A stretch of DNA of 64,000 nt from Pedobacter sp. MC2016-15 (GTDB lineage Bacteria; Bacteroidota; Bacteroidia; Sphingobacteriales; Sphingobacteriaceae): contig NZ_JAPIVS010000002.1 of NCBI RefSeq assembly GCF_026239695.1, forward strand, positions 496,001-560,000, written 5' to 3'. Shown here one piece after another: positions 1 to 8,986 of the stretch. The position numbers were made by a program, and so were the translations under genes. Numbering within the stretch: the first letter of the stretch is position 1; the number at the start of each line of letters is the position of its first letter. The notes beneath the pieces are model-generated. The model was not told the origin of the DNA, ran no database searches, and saw nothing but the letters and a program-made list of their open reading frames with translations.

Positions 1-1360
1 TGGCAGCAGCAAAAGGATCTTCTTTGAAGCTTCCGTTGTCGGTTGCTGCCGGTTTTGCCCGATCTGTAATCTGTTTGATCCTTGTCAGGCGTTCTGCTTC
101 AGGTAATTTAGCCAGCAACTGCAAAGTATCCTGAAAAGCAATAGCTTCATAGCGTTTGCTGATATATTCCAGATTCTCACTTTTTTTCAGGATCTGCTCA
201 TAACCGGGATAGCTTTTAGGCAGGGTCGTAACCGTACTGTCGTAATAGTCCTTAGCCTTGAGAAAGTTTCTGAACTCCTTAAAATTCAAATCAGCGAGCC
301 TCAGATAGGAAATTCCCTTCTGAAAATTATTCCTGTTGCTGTTGCGGATAGATAACTTATAATATTTCTCGGCACCTGTAAAATCGCTGTCATCTGCATA
401 ACTCTCTGCGATATGGTAATAGATCTGATCAATATATTCCAGATTCTTATCATCCCGCAACAATGCCGTCAACTGCTTCTTCCTGTTCAGGCGTTCTCCG
501 TTCAGCATGCCTGTGAGCCTGATCCTGTTCAGGTTTGCATTGAAATACAATTCAAAAGCCGCATTGCTTTTCTGTACATGCAGGTAATGAGCCAGTGCTT
601 CCTGATAATCCTTCTGCCGTTCATACAGCTGGGCAAGGATATAGGTCCAGCGGATGCGGTTACGTTTTAGCGGACTCAGCTTCACAGCGTTGGTCAGTAA
701 TAAAATGGCGTCATTGTAGCGGCCCTGGTAAATATACATCTGAGCAATTGTTGCCAGCGGTTCAGATTTATGATTTTTGATATCCGGGAGGTCCCTGTAA
801 ACCGTGTCCAGGATCAGCGCAGCATCCTTCAGATTGTCCAGCTGCATGAGGCTCCGGGCTTTCCAGTTGAGGGCACTTTGCCTGATATCAGGATTCTCTA
901 TATAAGTTTTGGCCGTATAATCGAAGTATTCTTCAGCTACAAAATAATTGGTTTTGTAATACTGTGCCCTTCCCATCAGGATATAAGCTTCATCAATATA
1001 GTTACTGAAGGCTTTATCCTCCACGATTGTCTGCGCCTTGGTGATGATCTTGTCCAGGTCCCTCTCGTTCACAGGAACATTGGCTACAGTACTGTAGCTG
1101 AATTTTTCCGGAACAGTATAAACCGGGAGGATCTCATTGTAATTGTCTTTATAAGTTTCGTACAGCTGTTCTTCGTAGTTGTCGAGGATCAGATTGGAGT
1201 TGTAGATATAGTTATATCTGGCAGTGAGGTTTTGCATTCCCCTGCTCATTGCTGTATCTTTAGGAGTGCCACAGGCTGCCAGCAGACACAGTCCTGTAAG
1301 CGCAAAAATTAATCTGATGTTGCTGTAAGCTGTATTCTTCAAGAGACAGAATTGGTTCAT
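1..1360 (-). CDS. TPR lipoprotein, PorW/SprE-like (T9SS/gliding), 5' part only
   Basis: The reading frame is open from an ATG at 1360 to the left edge, so 453 codons of the N-terminal part are visible and the C-terminus is missing. The N-terminus has a hydrophobic signal followed by the lipobox LLAAC with the lipidated Cys at residue 30, so this is a predicted envelope lipoprotein. Just after the Cys comes a stretch (KDT..SRGMQNLTARYNYIYNSN) like the start of PorW/SprE proteins. The rest is helical with TPR-like repeats rich in Tyr, Ala and Leu. PorW/SprE is an accessory lipoprotein of the type IX secretion system needed for secretion and gliding. The gene diverges from the ATP synthase operon, and I recall PorW/SprE genes near atpI in other Bacteroidota. 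The family call is from motif recall; another TPR lipoprotein is possible. Confidence 0.7.
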   Translation of the reverse strand, partial: MNQFCLLKNTAYSNIRLIFALTGLCLLAACGTPKDTAMSRGMQNLTARYNYIYNSNLILDNYEEQLYETYKDNYNEILPVYTVPEKFSYSTVANVPVNERDLDKIITKAQTIVEDKAFSNYIDEAYILMGRAQYYKTNYFVAEEYFDYTAKTYIENPDIRQSALNWKARSLMQLDNLKDAALILDTVYRDLPDIKNHKSEPLATIAQMYIYQGRYNDAILLLTNAVKLSPLKRNRIRWTYILAQLYERQKDYQEALAHYLHVQKSNAAFELYFNANLNRIRLTGMLNGERLNRKKQLTALLRDDKNLEYIDQIYYHIAESYADDSDFTGAEKYYKLSIRNSNRNNFQKGISYLRLADLNFKEFRNFLKAKDYYDSTVTTLPKSYPGYEQILKKSENLEYISKRYEAIAFQDTLQLLAKLPEAERLTRIKQITDRAKPAATDNGSFKEDPFAAA

Positions 1361-1430
1361 TACAAATGTAGCAGAATATGACAAAAGTATTTTATTCAAA
1401 CTATTATTCTAAGTAAATTAATTTAAATTT

Positions 1431-1439
1431 TAAGTTTGC
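1431..1439 (+). promoter_or_regulatory. Bacteroidota -7 element for the atp operon
   Basis: TAAGTTTGC matches the Bacteroidota -7 consensus TAnnTTTG followed by C. It ends 7 bases before the atpI ATG at 1447, so the transcript would have almost no leader. No convincing TTG -33 element is visible upstream. Confidence 0.5.
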
Positions 1440-1446
1440 ATAACCT

Positions 1447-1665
1447 ATGAATAATAACCGGAGAGGAAAAAACACAACAAACTTTGTTAAATATACCGGT
1501 ATGGGCTTCCAGATGCTGGCTGTAATTGGTCTGTTTGCCTTTGCGGGATATAAAATAGATACGTACCGGAATAGTGATAAGTTCATCTTCATGGCAATTT
1601 TAGGATTGATAGGTGTAATTATTTCACTTTACCAGGTTGTGCGACAACTGAATAGTAAAGATTAA
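1447..1665 (+). CDS. atpI: AtpI/AtpZ-type F0F1 ATP synthase assembly protein
   Basis: A 72-residue protein with a basic, Asn-rich N-terminus and two hydrophobic helices (about residues 18-35 and 46-64) separated by a short polar hairpin containing YKID. This is the layout of AtpI/AtpZ small membrane proteins, which help assemble the c-ring and may bind Mg2+ or Ca2+. It is the first gene of the atp cluster, directly behind a -7 promoter element. The symbol rests on position, size and topology more than on sequence identity. Confidence 0.8.
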   Translation: MNNNRRGKNTTNFVKYTGMGFQMLAVIGLFAFAGYKIDTYRNSDKFIFMAILGLIGVIISLYQVVRQLNSKD

Positions 1666-1712
1666 CAAATGGATTCATCCGCTATTTTTATACTTTTGTA
1701 AAAAAAAGAGAT

Positions 1713-2099
1713 TTGAGTTTAGCCAAATTTACCATTTACTACCTCCTTTATACGTTATTCCTTGCCGGGATCGCGTATGCATTGCCCCATATATTTCCGC
1801 ACACCACTTTACTTGTAAAAAAGTTCTGGCTGGTATTCTGCTTCCTCGGGGGGCTCACCTATATTGCTTACCTGACTGCCTTTTTTGGCATTAAAATGGA
1901 TCCGCAGGCCGGCGTAATGGCGATTATGGGCTCGATAGTTTTGAAAATGATATTTTCTTTAGCTTTCGTGCTGATTTACAGCCTCAACAGCGCTGAGAAG
2001 GGTATAGTTTTCGCGCTTAACTTTTTTTCTTTATATTTATTGTTCAGCTTCTTTGAAATATACTCCCTGTTATGTAACTTGCGCCACCAAAATAAATAG
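1713..2099 (+). CDS. Four-helix membrane protein between atpI and atpB
   Basis: A 128-residue hydrophobic protein with about four predicted transmembrane helices and a short basic C-terminus. It starts with TTG at 1713 after the purine-rich AAAAAAGAG; no ATG is available near this point. Uncharacterised membrane proteins of this size commonly sit between atpI and atpB in Bacteroidota, so a role in F0 assembly is a reasonable guess from position only. It resembles the AtpI/UncI-like family in size and topology. No catalytic motif is visible. Confidence 0.7.
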   Translation: MSLAKFTIYYLLYTLFLAGIAYALPHIFPHTTLLVKKFWLVFCFLGGLTYIAYLTAFFGIKMDPQAGVMAIMGSIVLKMIFSLAFVLIYSLNSAEKGIVFALNFFSLYLLFSFFEIYSLLCNLRHQNK

Positions 2100-2116
2100 T
2101 AAAAATCTGCCAGTAA

Positions 2117-3247
2117 ATGGATTGTAGCCACGTTTTTGATTTTAAAGTAAGTAGGTTAATTGTTGTTTTCACGCTTTTTTTAGCGTTTTTCTTTGTAACA
2201 CCCCTGTTATATGCGCAGGAGGACACTTTGAAGACAACTGAAGCCGCTCATGCCGAACCAGAGGCAGAGAAAAAGTTTAACCTGGGTAAGTTTGCTCTGC
2301 ATCACGTTGCTGATTCGCATAGCTGGCATGTATTCGGTGACTACACAATTGGTCTGCCGGTTATCCTTTATACCCCATCAGGATTAGTATTCTTCAATGC
2401 AAGCGAATTTCATCATGATGAAGAAGCTAAGGTTGTAGTAGAAAGAGCCGGTCAGCGTTTTGTGATGGCTCATGATAAGATCTATTATGCCTCCGAAAGA
2501 GCCAATGAACATGGCGCCTATGCAGAACACGATGATGCAGGTCATGTCAAAAATGCCCGTCCTTTAGATTTCTCTATCACAAAAAATGTTTGTACCCTGT
2601 TTCTTTCTGTAGTATTGCTTCTTGCGGTATTCCTTAAAGTAGCCAACGGATATAAAGTGAGGAACGGTAAAGCTCCGAAAGGATTGCAGTCATGGTTTGA
2701 GCCTATTATCATGTTTGTTCGTGATGATATTGCTAAGCCTAACTTAGGTCATAAATACGAGCGTTTCATGCCTTACCTGTTAACCGTGTTTTTCTTTATC
2801 TGGTTTAACAATATGCTGGGTCTGATTCCTTTCCTTCCGGGAGGAGCCAACTTAACAGGGAATATTTCCATCACCGTAGTGCTGGCGACGATCACCTTCC
2901 TGCTGGTAAACTTCAATGGTAATAAATACTACTGGAAACACATCTTTACACCTGATGTACCATGGTGGTTATACATTGTCCTGGTACCGGTAGAGATCAT
3001 TGGTATCTTCACCAAGCCTATCGCATTGGCGATACGTTTATTTGCCAACATCACTGCAGGCCACATCCTGGTACTTGCACTGATCGGACTGATCTTCGTA
3101 TTCAACTCTGTATTTGTTTCCTTCGTGTCTGTTCCGTTTGCCTTGTTTATCTACGGAATAGAATTGCTGGTTGCATTTATACAGGCATTTATCTTTACCA
3201 TATTATCTGCACTGTTCATTGGAATGGCTGTAGAAGAACACCATTAA
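2117..3247 (+). CDS. atpB: F0F1 ATP synthase subunit a
   Basis: Proton-channel subunit of F0 in the inner membrane. The C-terminal half carries the family core, including KPIALAIRLFAN with the essential Arg near residue 307, followed by the two long helices that face the c-ring. At 376 residues it is about 100 longer than the E. coli subunit. The extra part is an N-terminal signal-like helix ending near ...LLYAQE and a soluble, His- and Glu-rich segment (about residues 35-150). This extension is typical of Bacteroidota AtpB. The gene lies 17 bases after the preceding gene and is co-transcribed with atpE. Confidence 0.95.
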   Translation: MDCSHVFDFKVSRLIVVFTLFLAFFFVTPLLYAQEDTLKTTEAAHAEPEAEKKFNLGKFALHHVADSHSWHVFGDYTIGLPVILYTPSGLVFFNASEFHHDEEAKVVVERAGQRFVMAHDKIYYASERANEHGAYAEHDDAGHVKNARPLDFSITKNVCTLFLSVVLLLAVFLKVANGYKVRNGKAPKGLQSWFEPIIMFVRDDIAKPNLGHKYERFMPYLLTVFFFIWFNNMLGLIPFLPGGANLTGNISITVVLATITFLLVNFNGNKYYWKHIFTPDVPWWLYIVLVPVEIIGIFTKPIALAIRLFANITAGHILVLALIGLIFVFNSVFVSFVSVPFALFIYGIELLVAFIQAFIFTILSALFIGMAVEEHH

Positions 3248-3260
3248 TTAGAATTTTTAA

Positions 3261-3485
<225 letters not shown>

Positions 3486-3497
3486 CGAAAAATGGTA

Positions 3498-3525
3498 TTG
3501 TACTTTGTAGGATTGCTACAAAGTA
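3498..3525 (+). other. Hairpin between atpE and atpF
   Basis: The arms TACTTTGTAG and CTACAAAGTA form a near-perfect inverted repeat around a short loop. There is no T tract, so it is not a classic terminator. Hairpins after atpE can protect the upstream mRNA; here this is inference from position. Confidence 0.4.
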
Positions 3526-3568
3526 CAATCTATTGTTTAAGAAAGAAGATTTACATATATATACTTAG

Positions 3569-4063
3569 ATGGAATTATTATTACCGGAAATTGGTTTAGT
3601 TGTTTTTCAGACAATAGCATTTCTATTGTTGATGTTCGTTTTAGCTAAATTTGCATGGAAGCCTATTTTAGCTTCGATCAAAGAACGCGAGCATACTATC
3701 GATGAAGCTTTAAACCAGGCTGAACTGGCTAAACAGGAAATGGTGCGTCTGGCTGCCCAGAATGAAGAAACCATGAAACAGGCTCGTGCAGAAAGAGACC
3801 TGATCCTGAAAGAAGCAAAAACATTAAAAGATTCTATTGTTAACGAAGCTAAACAACAGGCACATACTGAAGGTGCCAAGTTGATTGAAAAAGCTAAAAT
3901 AGAAATCGAGAACCAAAAGAAAGCTGCTCTGGCTGAATTGAAAAATCAGGTTTCAACATTATCTATCGACATCGCTGAGCGCGTTTTACGTGAGCAGTTA
4001 GCTGATAAAGCTAAGCAACAGGAATTAGTTGCAGGTCTGTTGAAAGATGTTGAGTTGAACTAA
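3569..4063 (+). CDS. atpF: F0F1 ATP synthase subunit b
   Basis: Peripheral-stalk subunit of 164 residues. One N-terminal transmembrane helix (about residues 8-27) is followed by a long charged, Ala/Glu/Lys-rich coiled coil reaching the C-terminus, which is the b-subunit architecture. It dimerises and binds subunit delta at the top of F1. The gap from atpE is 83 bases, the longest inside the core operon, and contains a hairpin (TACTTTGTAG / CTACAAAGTA near 3498-3525) that could adjust the relative expression of the highly needed c subunit. Confidence 0.95.
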   Translation: MELLLPEIGLVVFQTIAFLLLMFVLAKFAWKPILASIKEREHTIDEALNQAELAKQEMVRLAAQNEETMKQARAERDLILKEAKTLKDSIVNEAKQQAHTEGAKLIEKAKIEIENQKKAALAELKNQVSTLSIDIAERVLREQLADKAKQQELVAGLLKDVELN

Positions 4064-4088
4064 TTCTAGCCTCATAAAATAATATAAC

Positions 4089-4637
4089 ATGTCAGAAAAT
4101 AAAGCTGGATCAAGATACGCCAAATCATTAATTGACCTTTCAACAGAGCAAAACTCCCTGGAAGAAATGAGAAATGATATGGTTCTTATTGAGCAGGTAA
4201 TCCACCACAACAGTGAGCTTGCTGCAATTCTTCAGAACCCTGTTGTCCCTCTGGATAAAAAACATTCTATTTTAGAAGGCATCTTCGGTAAGGATATCAA
4301 TGGCATCACCAAAGCCTATCTGAAACTGATCGTGAGCAAAGGGCGTGCTGGTATTTTATTTGATACTACTAAAGCATTCATCAGACAATATAACGTGCTT
4401 AAAGGCATTGTAACTGCAGAAGTTACTTCTGCAACGGCCTTGACTGAGGCGAGTAAAGCAGAGATCGTTGCTGTAGTAAAAAAAGAAGTAGGCGCGAAGG
4501 AAGTAGTGATCAAGGAAAAAGTAAACGAAAAGCTGATTGGCGGTTTTATTCTGAAAGTTGGCGATAAACAATTTGATGCCAGTATCTCTGGTAGCTTAAA
4601 TAAACTAAAAAAGGAACTGTCCCACGGCGTGGTTTAG
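4089..4637 (+). CDS. atpH: F0F1 ATP synthase subunit delta
   Basis: A 182-residue delta (OSCP-like) subunit. The N-terminal helical domain begins with the typical AGSRYAKSLIDL, and the C-terminal region contains the family pattern IGGFILKVGDKQFDASISGSL. It links the b-subunit stalk to the alpha subunits at the crown of F1. It sits between atpF and atpA with short gaps, in the standard order. Confidence 0.95.
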   Translation: MSENKAGSRYAKSLIDLSTEQNSLEEMRNDMVLIEQVIHHNSELAAILQNPVVPLDKKHSILEGIFGKDINGITKAYLKLIVSKGRAGILFDTTKAFIRQYNVLKGIVTAEVTSATALTEASKAEIVAVVKKEVGAKEVVIKEKVNEKLIGGFILKVGDKQFDASISGSLNKLKKELSHGVV

Positions 4638-4682
4638 GTCCCGGAATCATTTACAGAATTACAAAAGAAATAATATAAAATT

Positions 4683-6257
4683 ATGGTAGAGGTAAGACCA
4701 GACGAAGTATCGGCAATTATCAGGCAACAATTGTCGGGCTTTAAATCAGAAGCCGAACTTGAAGAAGTTGGTACCGTATTACAAGTGGGTGATGGTATTG
4801 CCCGTGTTTATGGTTTAACTAAAGTTCAATCAGGTGAGCTCGTTGAATTTGAAAATGGCCTGCAAGGTATTGTTTTGAACCTTGAAGAAGATAACGTAGG
4901 TGTGGTTTTATTAGGCCCATCAGCTGAGATCAAAGAAGGTGACACGATTAAACGTACCAAGAAAATTGCCTCTATCAAAGTTGGTGAAGGTATGTTAGGC
5001 CGTGTGGTTAACACTCTTGGCGAGCCTATTGATGGTAAAGGACCAATCATTGGCCAGACTTATGAGATGCCTATCGAGCGTAAAGCTCCGGGTGTAATCT
5101 ACCGTCAGCCAGTTGCTGAGCCTCTTCAGACTGGTATCAAAGCTATCGATGCGATGATCCCGATTGGCCGTGGTCAGCGTGAGCTGGTTATTGGTGACCG
5201 TCAGACAGGTAAAAGTGCTGTTTGTATCGATACTATCATCAATCAAAAAGAATTTTATGAAGCAGGTAACCCTGTTTTATGTATATATGTTGCCTGTGGC
5301 CAGAAAGCCAGTACTGTAGCAAACGTTGTCCGTACATTAGAAGAAAACGGTGCAATGGCTTACACAGTAGTTGTTTCTGCTTCTGCAGCTGATCCTGCTC
5401 CATTACAGTTTTATGCGCCGTTCTCAGGTGCTGCAATTGGTGAGTACTTCCGTGATACTGGTCGCCCGGCATTAATTGTTTATGATGATTTGTCTAAACA
5501 AGCTGTAGCTTACCGTGAGGTTTCACTGTTGTTACGTCGTCCACCGGGACGTGAGGCTTATCCTGGAGACGTGTTCTACCTGCACAGCCGTTTATTAGAG
5601 CGTGCTGCGAAGATCAACATGAACGATGAAATCGCAAAGCAGATGAACGATCTACCTGACTCTATCAAAGATATCGTTAAAGGTGGTGGTTCATTAACTG
5701 CACTTCCGATTATCGAAACTCAGGCTGGTGACGTTTCTGCATATATCCCTACCAACGTAATTTCAATTACTGACGGACAGATCTTCTTAGAGTCAAACCT
5801 GTTCAACGCAGGTGTACGTCCGGCTATTAACGTAGGTATCTCGGTATCACGTGTAGGTGGTAACGCACAGATCAAGTCAATGAAGAAAGTTGCCGGTACC
5901 TTGAAACTGGATCAGGCACAGTACCGTGAGTTAGAGGCCTTCTCTAAATTCGGATCTGACCTTGATGCAGCTACAAAATCTGTACTCGACAAAGGTTCAA
6001 GGAACGTAGAGATCTTAAAACAAGGTCAGTTCTCTCCAATGTCTGTAGAAAAACAGGTAGCGATCATCTATATCGGTACAAAAAACCTGATGCGTTCAGT
6101 TCCTGTAAACAAAATCAGGGCATTTGAAGCTGAATATTTACAACAACTGGAATTACGTTACCCACAAACACTGGCTGCTTTGAAAGCTGGTAAACTGGAT
6201 GATGAAATTACATCAGTGTTGGAAACTGTAGCTAAAGAACTTTCAGCGAACTACTAA
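4683..6257 (+). CDS. atpA: F0F1 ATP synthase subunit alpha
   Basis: A 524-residue F1 alpha subunit. The N-terminal beta-barrel domain is followed by the nucleotide-binding domain with the P-loop GDRQTGKSA (about residues 172-180), the YDDLSKQA Walker B region, and the arginine-containing [11 protein letters not shown] segment. The alpha subunit holds the non-catalytic nucleotide sites and supplies the arginine finger to the beta catalytic sites. The beta subunit gene (atpD) is not in this cluster. Confidence 0.98.
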   Translation: MVEVRPDEVSAIIRQQLSGFKSEAELEEVGTVLQVGDGIARVYGLTKVQSGELVEFENGLQGIVLNLEEDNVGVVLLGPSAEIKEGDTIKRTKKIASIKVGEGMLGRVVNTLGEPIDGKGPIIGQTYEMPIERKAPGVIYRQPVAEPLQTGIKAIDAMIPIGRGQRELVIGDRQTGKSAVCIDTIINQKEFYEAGNPVLCIYVACGQKASTVANVVRTLEENGAMAYTVVVSASAADPAPLQFYAPFSGAAIGEYFRDTGRPALIVYDDLSKQAVAYREVSLLLRRPPGREAYPGDVFYLHSRLLERAAKINMNDEIAKQMNDLPDSIKDIVKGGGSLTALPIIETQAGDVSAYIPTNVISITDGQIFLESNLFNAGVRPAINVGISVSRVGGNAQIKSMKKVAGTLKLDQAQYRELEAFSKFGSDLDAATKSVLDKGSRNVEILKQGQFSPMSVEKQVAIIYIGTKNLMRSVPVNKIRAFEAEYLQQLELRYPQTLAALKAGKLDDEITSVLETVAKELSANY

Positions 6258-6283
6258 TTATACAGGAAGAAGATTAAAAAAGA

Positions 6284-7171
6284 ATGGCAAATTTAAAAGA
6301 AGTAAGAATTCGTATATCATCGGTGCAATCTACGCAGCAGATTACCAAAGCCATGAAAATGGTTTCGGCAGCAAAGCTGAAGCGCGCAACGAATGCTATT
6401 ATACAGTTGCGTCCGTATGCTACGAAGCTTAAAGAGATCTTAGGGAATCTTTCTGCCAACCTCGAAGGATCTTCATCTCCTTTTACTGAAGAACGCGAGC
6501 CTAACAAAGTTTTAATTGTAGTGGTATCTTCTAACCGTGGTCTGGCCGGTGCTTTTAACATGAACGTGATTAAAGCAACCAACAACCTGATCGCAGAGAA
6601 ATACAGCACACAATATAAAAACGGTAATGTAAGCATCGTATCTATCGGTAAAAAATCACAGGATTTCTACGAAAAGAGAGACTATAAGGTAATCGGAAAC
6701 AATAACGATGTATATACTGCATTGACCTTTGAAAACGTAACCAAAATTACAGATGCCATCATGACCGGCTTCAAAGCGGGTGACTTTGATAAAGTAGAAC
6801 TGGTATACAACCAATTCAAAAATGCAGCTGTACAAATTGTTACTACAGAGCAATTGCTTCCATTGCCAAAAACAGAAGTTAAAGCAACAGAAAAATCTGC
6901 CAAACAGCAGATTGACTATATCCTGGAGCCTTCGAAAGAAGAGATCGTTAAAGAATTGATTCCTAAATCGATCAAAATACAGCTTTACAAAGCAGTATTG
7001 GACTCACATGCATCTGAACATGGTGCAAGGATGACTTCAATGGATAAGGCTACTGAAAATGCGGGAGACCTGTTGAAAGCACTTAAATTATCTTACAACC
7101 AGGCACGTCAGGCAGCGATTACTACAGAGCTGACCGAGATCGTGAGTGGTGCAGCAGCACTGAATGGTTAA
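6284..7171 (+). CDS. atpG: F0F1 ATP synthase subunit gamma
   Basis: A 295-residue gamma subunit, the rotating central shaft. The N-terminal coiled-coil helix starts with LKEVRIRISSVQSTQQITKA and contains MKMVSAAKL. The C-terminal helix contains the family signature near SEHGARMTSMDKATENAGDL. The central Rossmann-like part carries SSNRGLAGAFN. It is the last gene of the cluster and is followed by an intrinsic terminator, so atpD and atpC must be elsewhere. Confidence 0.97.
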   Translation: MANLKEVRIRISSVQSTQQITKAMKMVSAAKLKRATNAIIQLRPYATKLKEILGNLSANLEGSSSPFTEEREPNKVLIVVVSSNRGLAGAFNMNVIKATNNLIAEKYSTQYKNGNVSIVSIGKKSQDFYEKRDYKVIGNNNDVYTALTFENVTKITDAIMTGFKAGDFDKVELVYNQFKNAAVQIVTTEQLLPLPKTEVKATEKSAKQQIDYILEPSKEEIVKELIPKSIKIQLYKAVLDSHASEHGARMTSMDKATENAGDLLKALKLSYNQARQAAITTELTEIVSGAAALNG

Positions 7172-7194
7172 CCGTTCTTTGTTCCATACACAGA

Positions 7195-7230
7195 AGAGGC
7201 TATCTTGCAAAGGATAGCCTCTTTTTTTTA
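7195..7230 (+). terminator. Intrinsic terminator of the atp operon
   Basis: A perfect 10-bp stem AGAGGCTATC / GATAGCCTCT (7195-7204 and 7213-7222) with an 8-nt loop, followed by a run of seven or more T. Confidence 0.9.
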
Positions 7231-7246
7231 ATCAACTCATTAAGAC

Positions 7247-8032
7247 ATGAAAAAGCTTATTTATCCTGTTTTCCTGGCCTTGTTGTTTCCGCTTGGATTA
7301 ATCGCCCAGACGAGCCCTGAGCTCATCGCACAGAAAGATTATACGGCTGCTGTAGCCTGGCAGCAACACTCCGGTGAGTATCGTGCATTGTCTTTCCAGG
7401 CCTATAATTTTGCCAGACTTTCCCTGGATCAGCATCTCAAAGAAGCCGTTGCAGGCAAAGTAAATTGTGTGGTGGTAGATATTGATGAAACGCTGTTGGA
7501 TAACTCTCCCTTTTCTGCCATGCAAGTGCAGAAAGGTGTAGCCTGGAACCCCAAAGACTGGTCGGCCTGGACTGCCCTTGCTGCCGCAGATACAGTGCCC
7601 GGAGCACTGGGATTCCTTAAATATGCCGCTTCAAAGCAGGTAGAAACTTTCTATGTTTCCAACAGGACGACACAGGATCAACAGGCCACGCTGAAGAACC
7701 TGCAGCGGCTGGGCTTCCCTTATGCGGATGAAGAGCACCTGATGCTGTCAGCAGGCAGCTCTGATAAAGAAGCCCGCAGGCAAAAGGTACTGGAGCAGCA
7801 TAACATACTGTTACTTTGCGGTGATAACCTCAGCGATTTCTCCAATGTCTTTTACAGAGAGGGAAAAAATACCCGCGAAGAAGTGGACGCTGCGAAGGCA
7901 GAATTTGGCACCCGTTTCATTGTACTGCCCAATCCAATGTATGGCGACTGGGAGAAAATACTTTATAAAGGCTCTAAACTTGACGAAACGGAGAAATCGA
8001 GACAGCGCGTAGAAGGATTAAAAGGTTTTTAA
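7247..8032 (+). CDS. Secreted class C acid phosphatase, lipoprotein e(P4) family
   Basis: A 261-residue HAD-superfamily phosphatase. A cleavable signal peptide ends near GLIAQ, with no lipobox Cys, so unlike the Haemophilus e(P4) prototype it is not lipidated. The catalytic DxDxT motif is VVDIDETLLDNS with Asp78 (nucleophile) and Asp80. Later HAD motifs appear as YVSNRT and LCGDNLSDF. Members remove phosphate from nucleotides such as NMN or 5'-AMP in the periplasm, which would allow salvage. The gene follows the atp terminator and stands alone. Confidence 0.85.
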   Translation: MKKLIYPVFLALLFPLGLIAQTSPELIAQKDYTAAVAWQQHSGEYRALSFQAYNFARLSLDQHLKEAVAGKVNCVVVDIDETLLDNSPFSAMQVQKGVAWNPKDWSAWTALAAADTVPGALGFLKYAASKQVETFYVSNRTTQDQQATLKNLQRLGFPYADEEHLMLSAGSSDKEARRQKVLEQHNILLLCGDNLSDFSNVFYREGKNTREEVDAAKAEFGTRFIVLPNPMYGDWEKILYKGSKLDETEKSRQRVEGLKGF

Positions 8033-8077
8033 AGAAATAATTCTCTGAGTAACATGCTTTTTTTGTTGAAATAATAT

Positions 8078-8086
8078 TAGTTTTGC
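8078..8086 (+). promoter_or_regulatory. -7 promoter element
   Basis: TAGTTTTGC matches TAnnTTTG plus C, 23 bases before the ATG at 8109. Confidence 0.45.
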
Positions 8087-8108
8087 ACAGTAATTTAAAA
8101 ATAAACAA

Positions 8109-8324
8109 ATGGATCAAAAGCCGACACGCAACACTAAAAGTATACAGAACGCAAATGAGTCATCTATCTATAGCCTGATGGTGATTGGAGTCGTGATTTG
8201 CATGGTTGGAGTATTTCTGCGTTTTGCAGGTGACTCTATGATTTTATCAATCGTATCCTGGGCAATCTTATTTGTCGGATCGTTTGTCTGCTGTAAAGCA
8301 GTATTCAAAATACTGGACGCTTAA
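8109..8324 (+). CDS. Small two-helix membrane protein, unknown
   Basis: A 71-residue protein with a polar N-terminus (about 20 residues) and two hydrophobic helices (about 23-43 and 46-65), the second containing a CC pair. It has its own -7 promoter element and is followed by a terminator shared with the convergent ruvC, so it is a single-gene transcript. I do not recognise the family and no function can be given. Confidence 0.6.
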   Translation: MDQKPTRNTKSIQNANESSIYSLMVIGVVICMVGVFLRFAGDSMILSIVSWAILFVGSFVCCKAVFKILDA

Positions 8325-8343
8325 ACTCAAAAATATTCAAAGG

Positions 8344-8380
8344 AAAGCCTTCACAGCATATGCTGATGAAGGCTTTTTTA
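8344..8380. terminator. Bidirectional terminator between the small membrane protein gene and ruvC
   Basis: The stem AAAGCCTTCA / TGAAGGCTTT (8344-8353 and 8367-8376) is followed by Ts on the plus strand. The loop itself contains the palindrome CAGCATATGCTG. It sits at the convergent 3' ends. Confidence 0.8.
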
Positions 8381-8941
8381 TTTAACCCTTTTCTGATTAC
8401 CTTTTACAAAGCTGTCCCAACCGGAGTAGGATTTACCATTGCCTGCGGCAGAAACCTTCTGAAAGGAATGACATACCGCAACGGCTAATCCGTCCGTAGC
8501 ATCCAGAAACTCCGGGGTTTCCTTAAAGTTCAGCAGCCGCTGCAGCATTGCTGCTACCTGCTCTTTTCCGGCACTCCCGTTCCCTGTGATCGATTGTTTG
8601 ATTTTCCTTGGGGCATATTCTGTGATCGGGATATCTCTCGATAGGGCCGCAGCCATAGCTATGCCCTGTGCCCTGCCCAGTTTGAGCATCACCTGCACGT
8701 TTTTGCCATAAAATGGGGCTTCCAGTGCAACCACATCGGGCTTGTACTCATCTACCAGTGCTACTGTCTTCGCAAAGATGCGCTGCAGCTTCAGAAAGTG
8801 GTCGTCAAGGTGGTCCATCTTCACTACACCCATTGCAATCAGTTCTATTTTATTGCCTTTTTCCAGTATCACCCCATAGCCCATAATCGCTGTACCCGGG
8901 TCTATACCCATGATCACCCTTTCCTTTTTTCCAACCAACAT
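8378..8941 (-). CDS. ruvC: Holliday junction endodeoxyribonuclease RuvC
   Basis: A 187-residue RNase H-fold resolvase that cuts Holliday junctions symmetrically with RuvAB. The first catalytic Asp is Asp14 in MGIDPGTAIMGYG. The glutamate is in VALEAPFYGKN, and the C-terminal acidic pair lies in LDATDGLAVAVCH. The family signature EYAPRKIKQSITGNGSAGKEQV is present between them. It is divergent from the next gene, with a 45-bp gap, and not adjacent to ruvA or ruvB. Confidence 0.97.
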   Translation of the reverse strand: MLVGKKERVIMGIDPGTAIMGYGVILEKGNKIELIAMGVVKMDHLDDHFLKLQRIFAKTVALVDEYKPDVVALEAPFYGKNVQVMLKLGRAQGIAMAAALSRDIPITEYAPRKIKQSITGNGSAGKEQVAAMLQRLLNFKETPEFLDATDGLAVAVCHSFQKVSAAGNGKSYSGWDSFVKGNQKRVK

Positions 8942-8986
8942 AGAACAATATTAAGCATATTTGCATGAAATAAAAGAAACGATAAA

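Noticed and set aside
413..1312. Plus-strand open frames across the left edge
   Set aside because: They lie antisense to the continuous minus-strand TPR lipoprotein frame, which has a proper lipobox and repeats.
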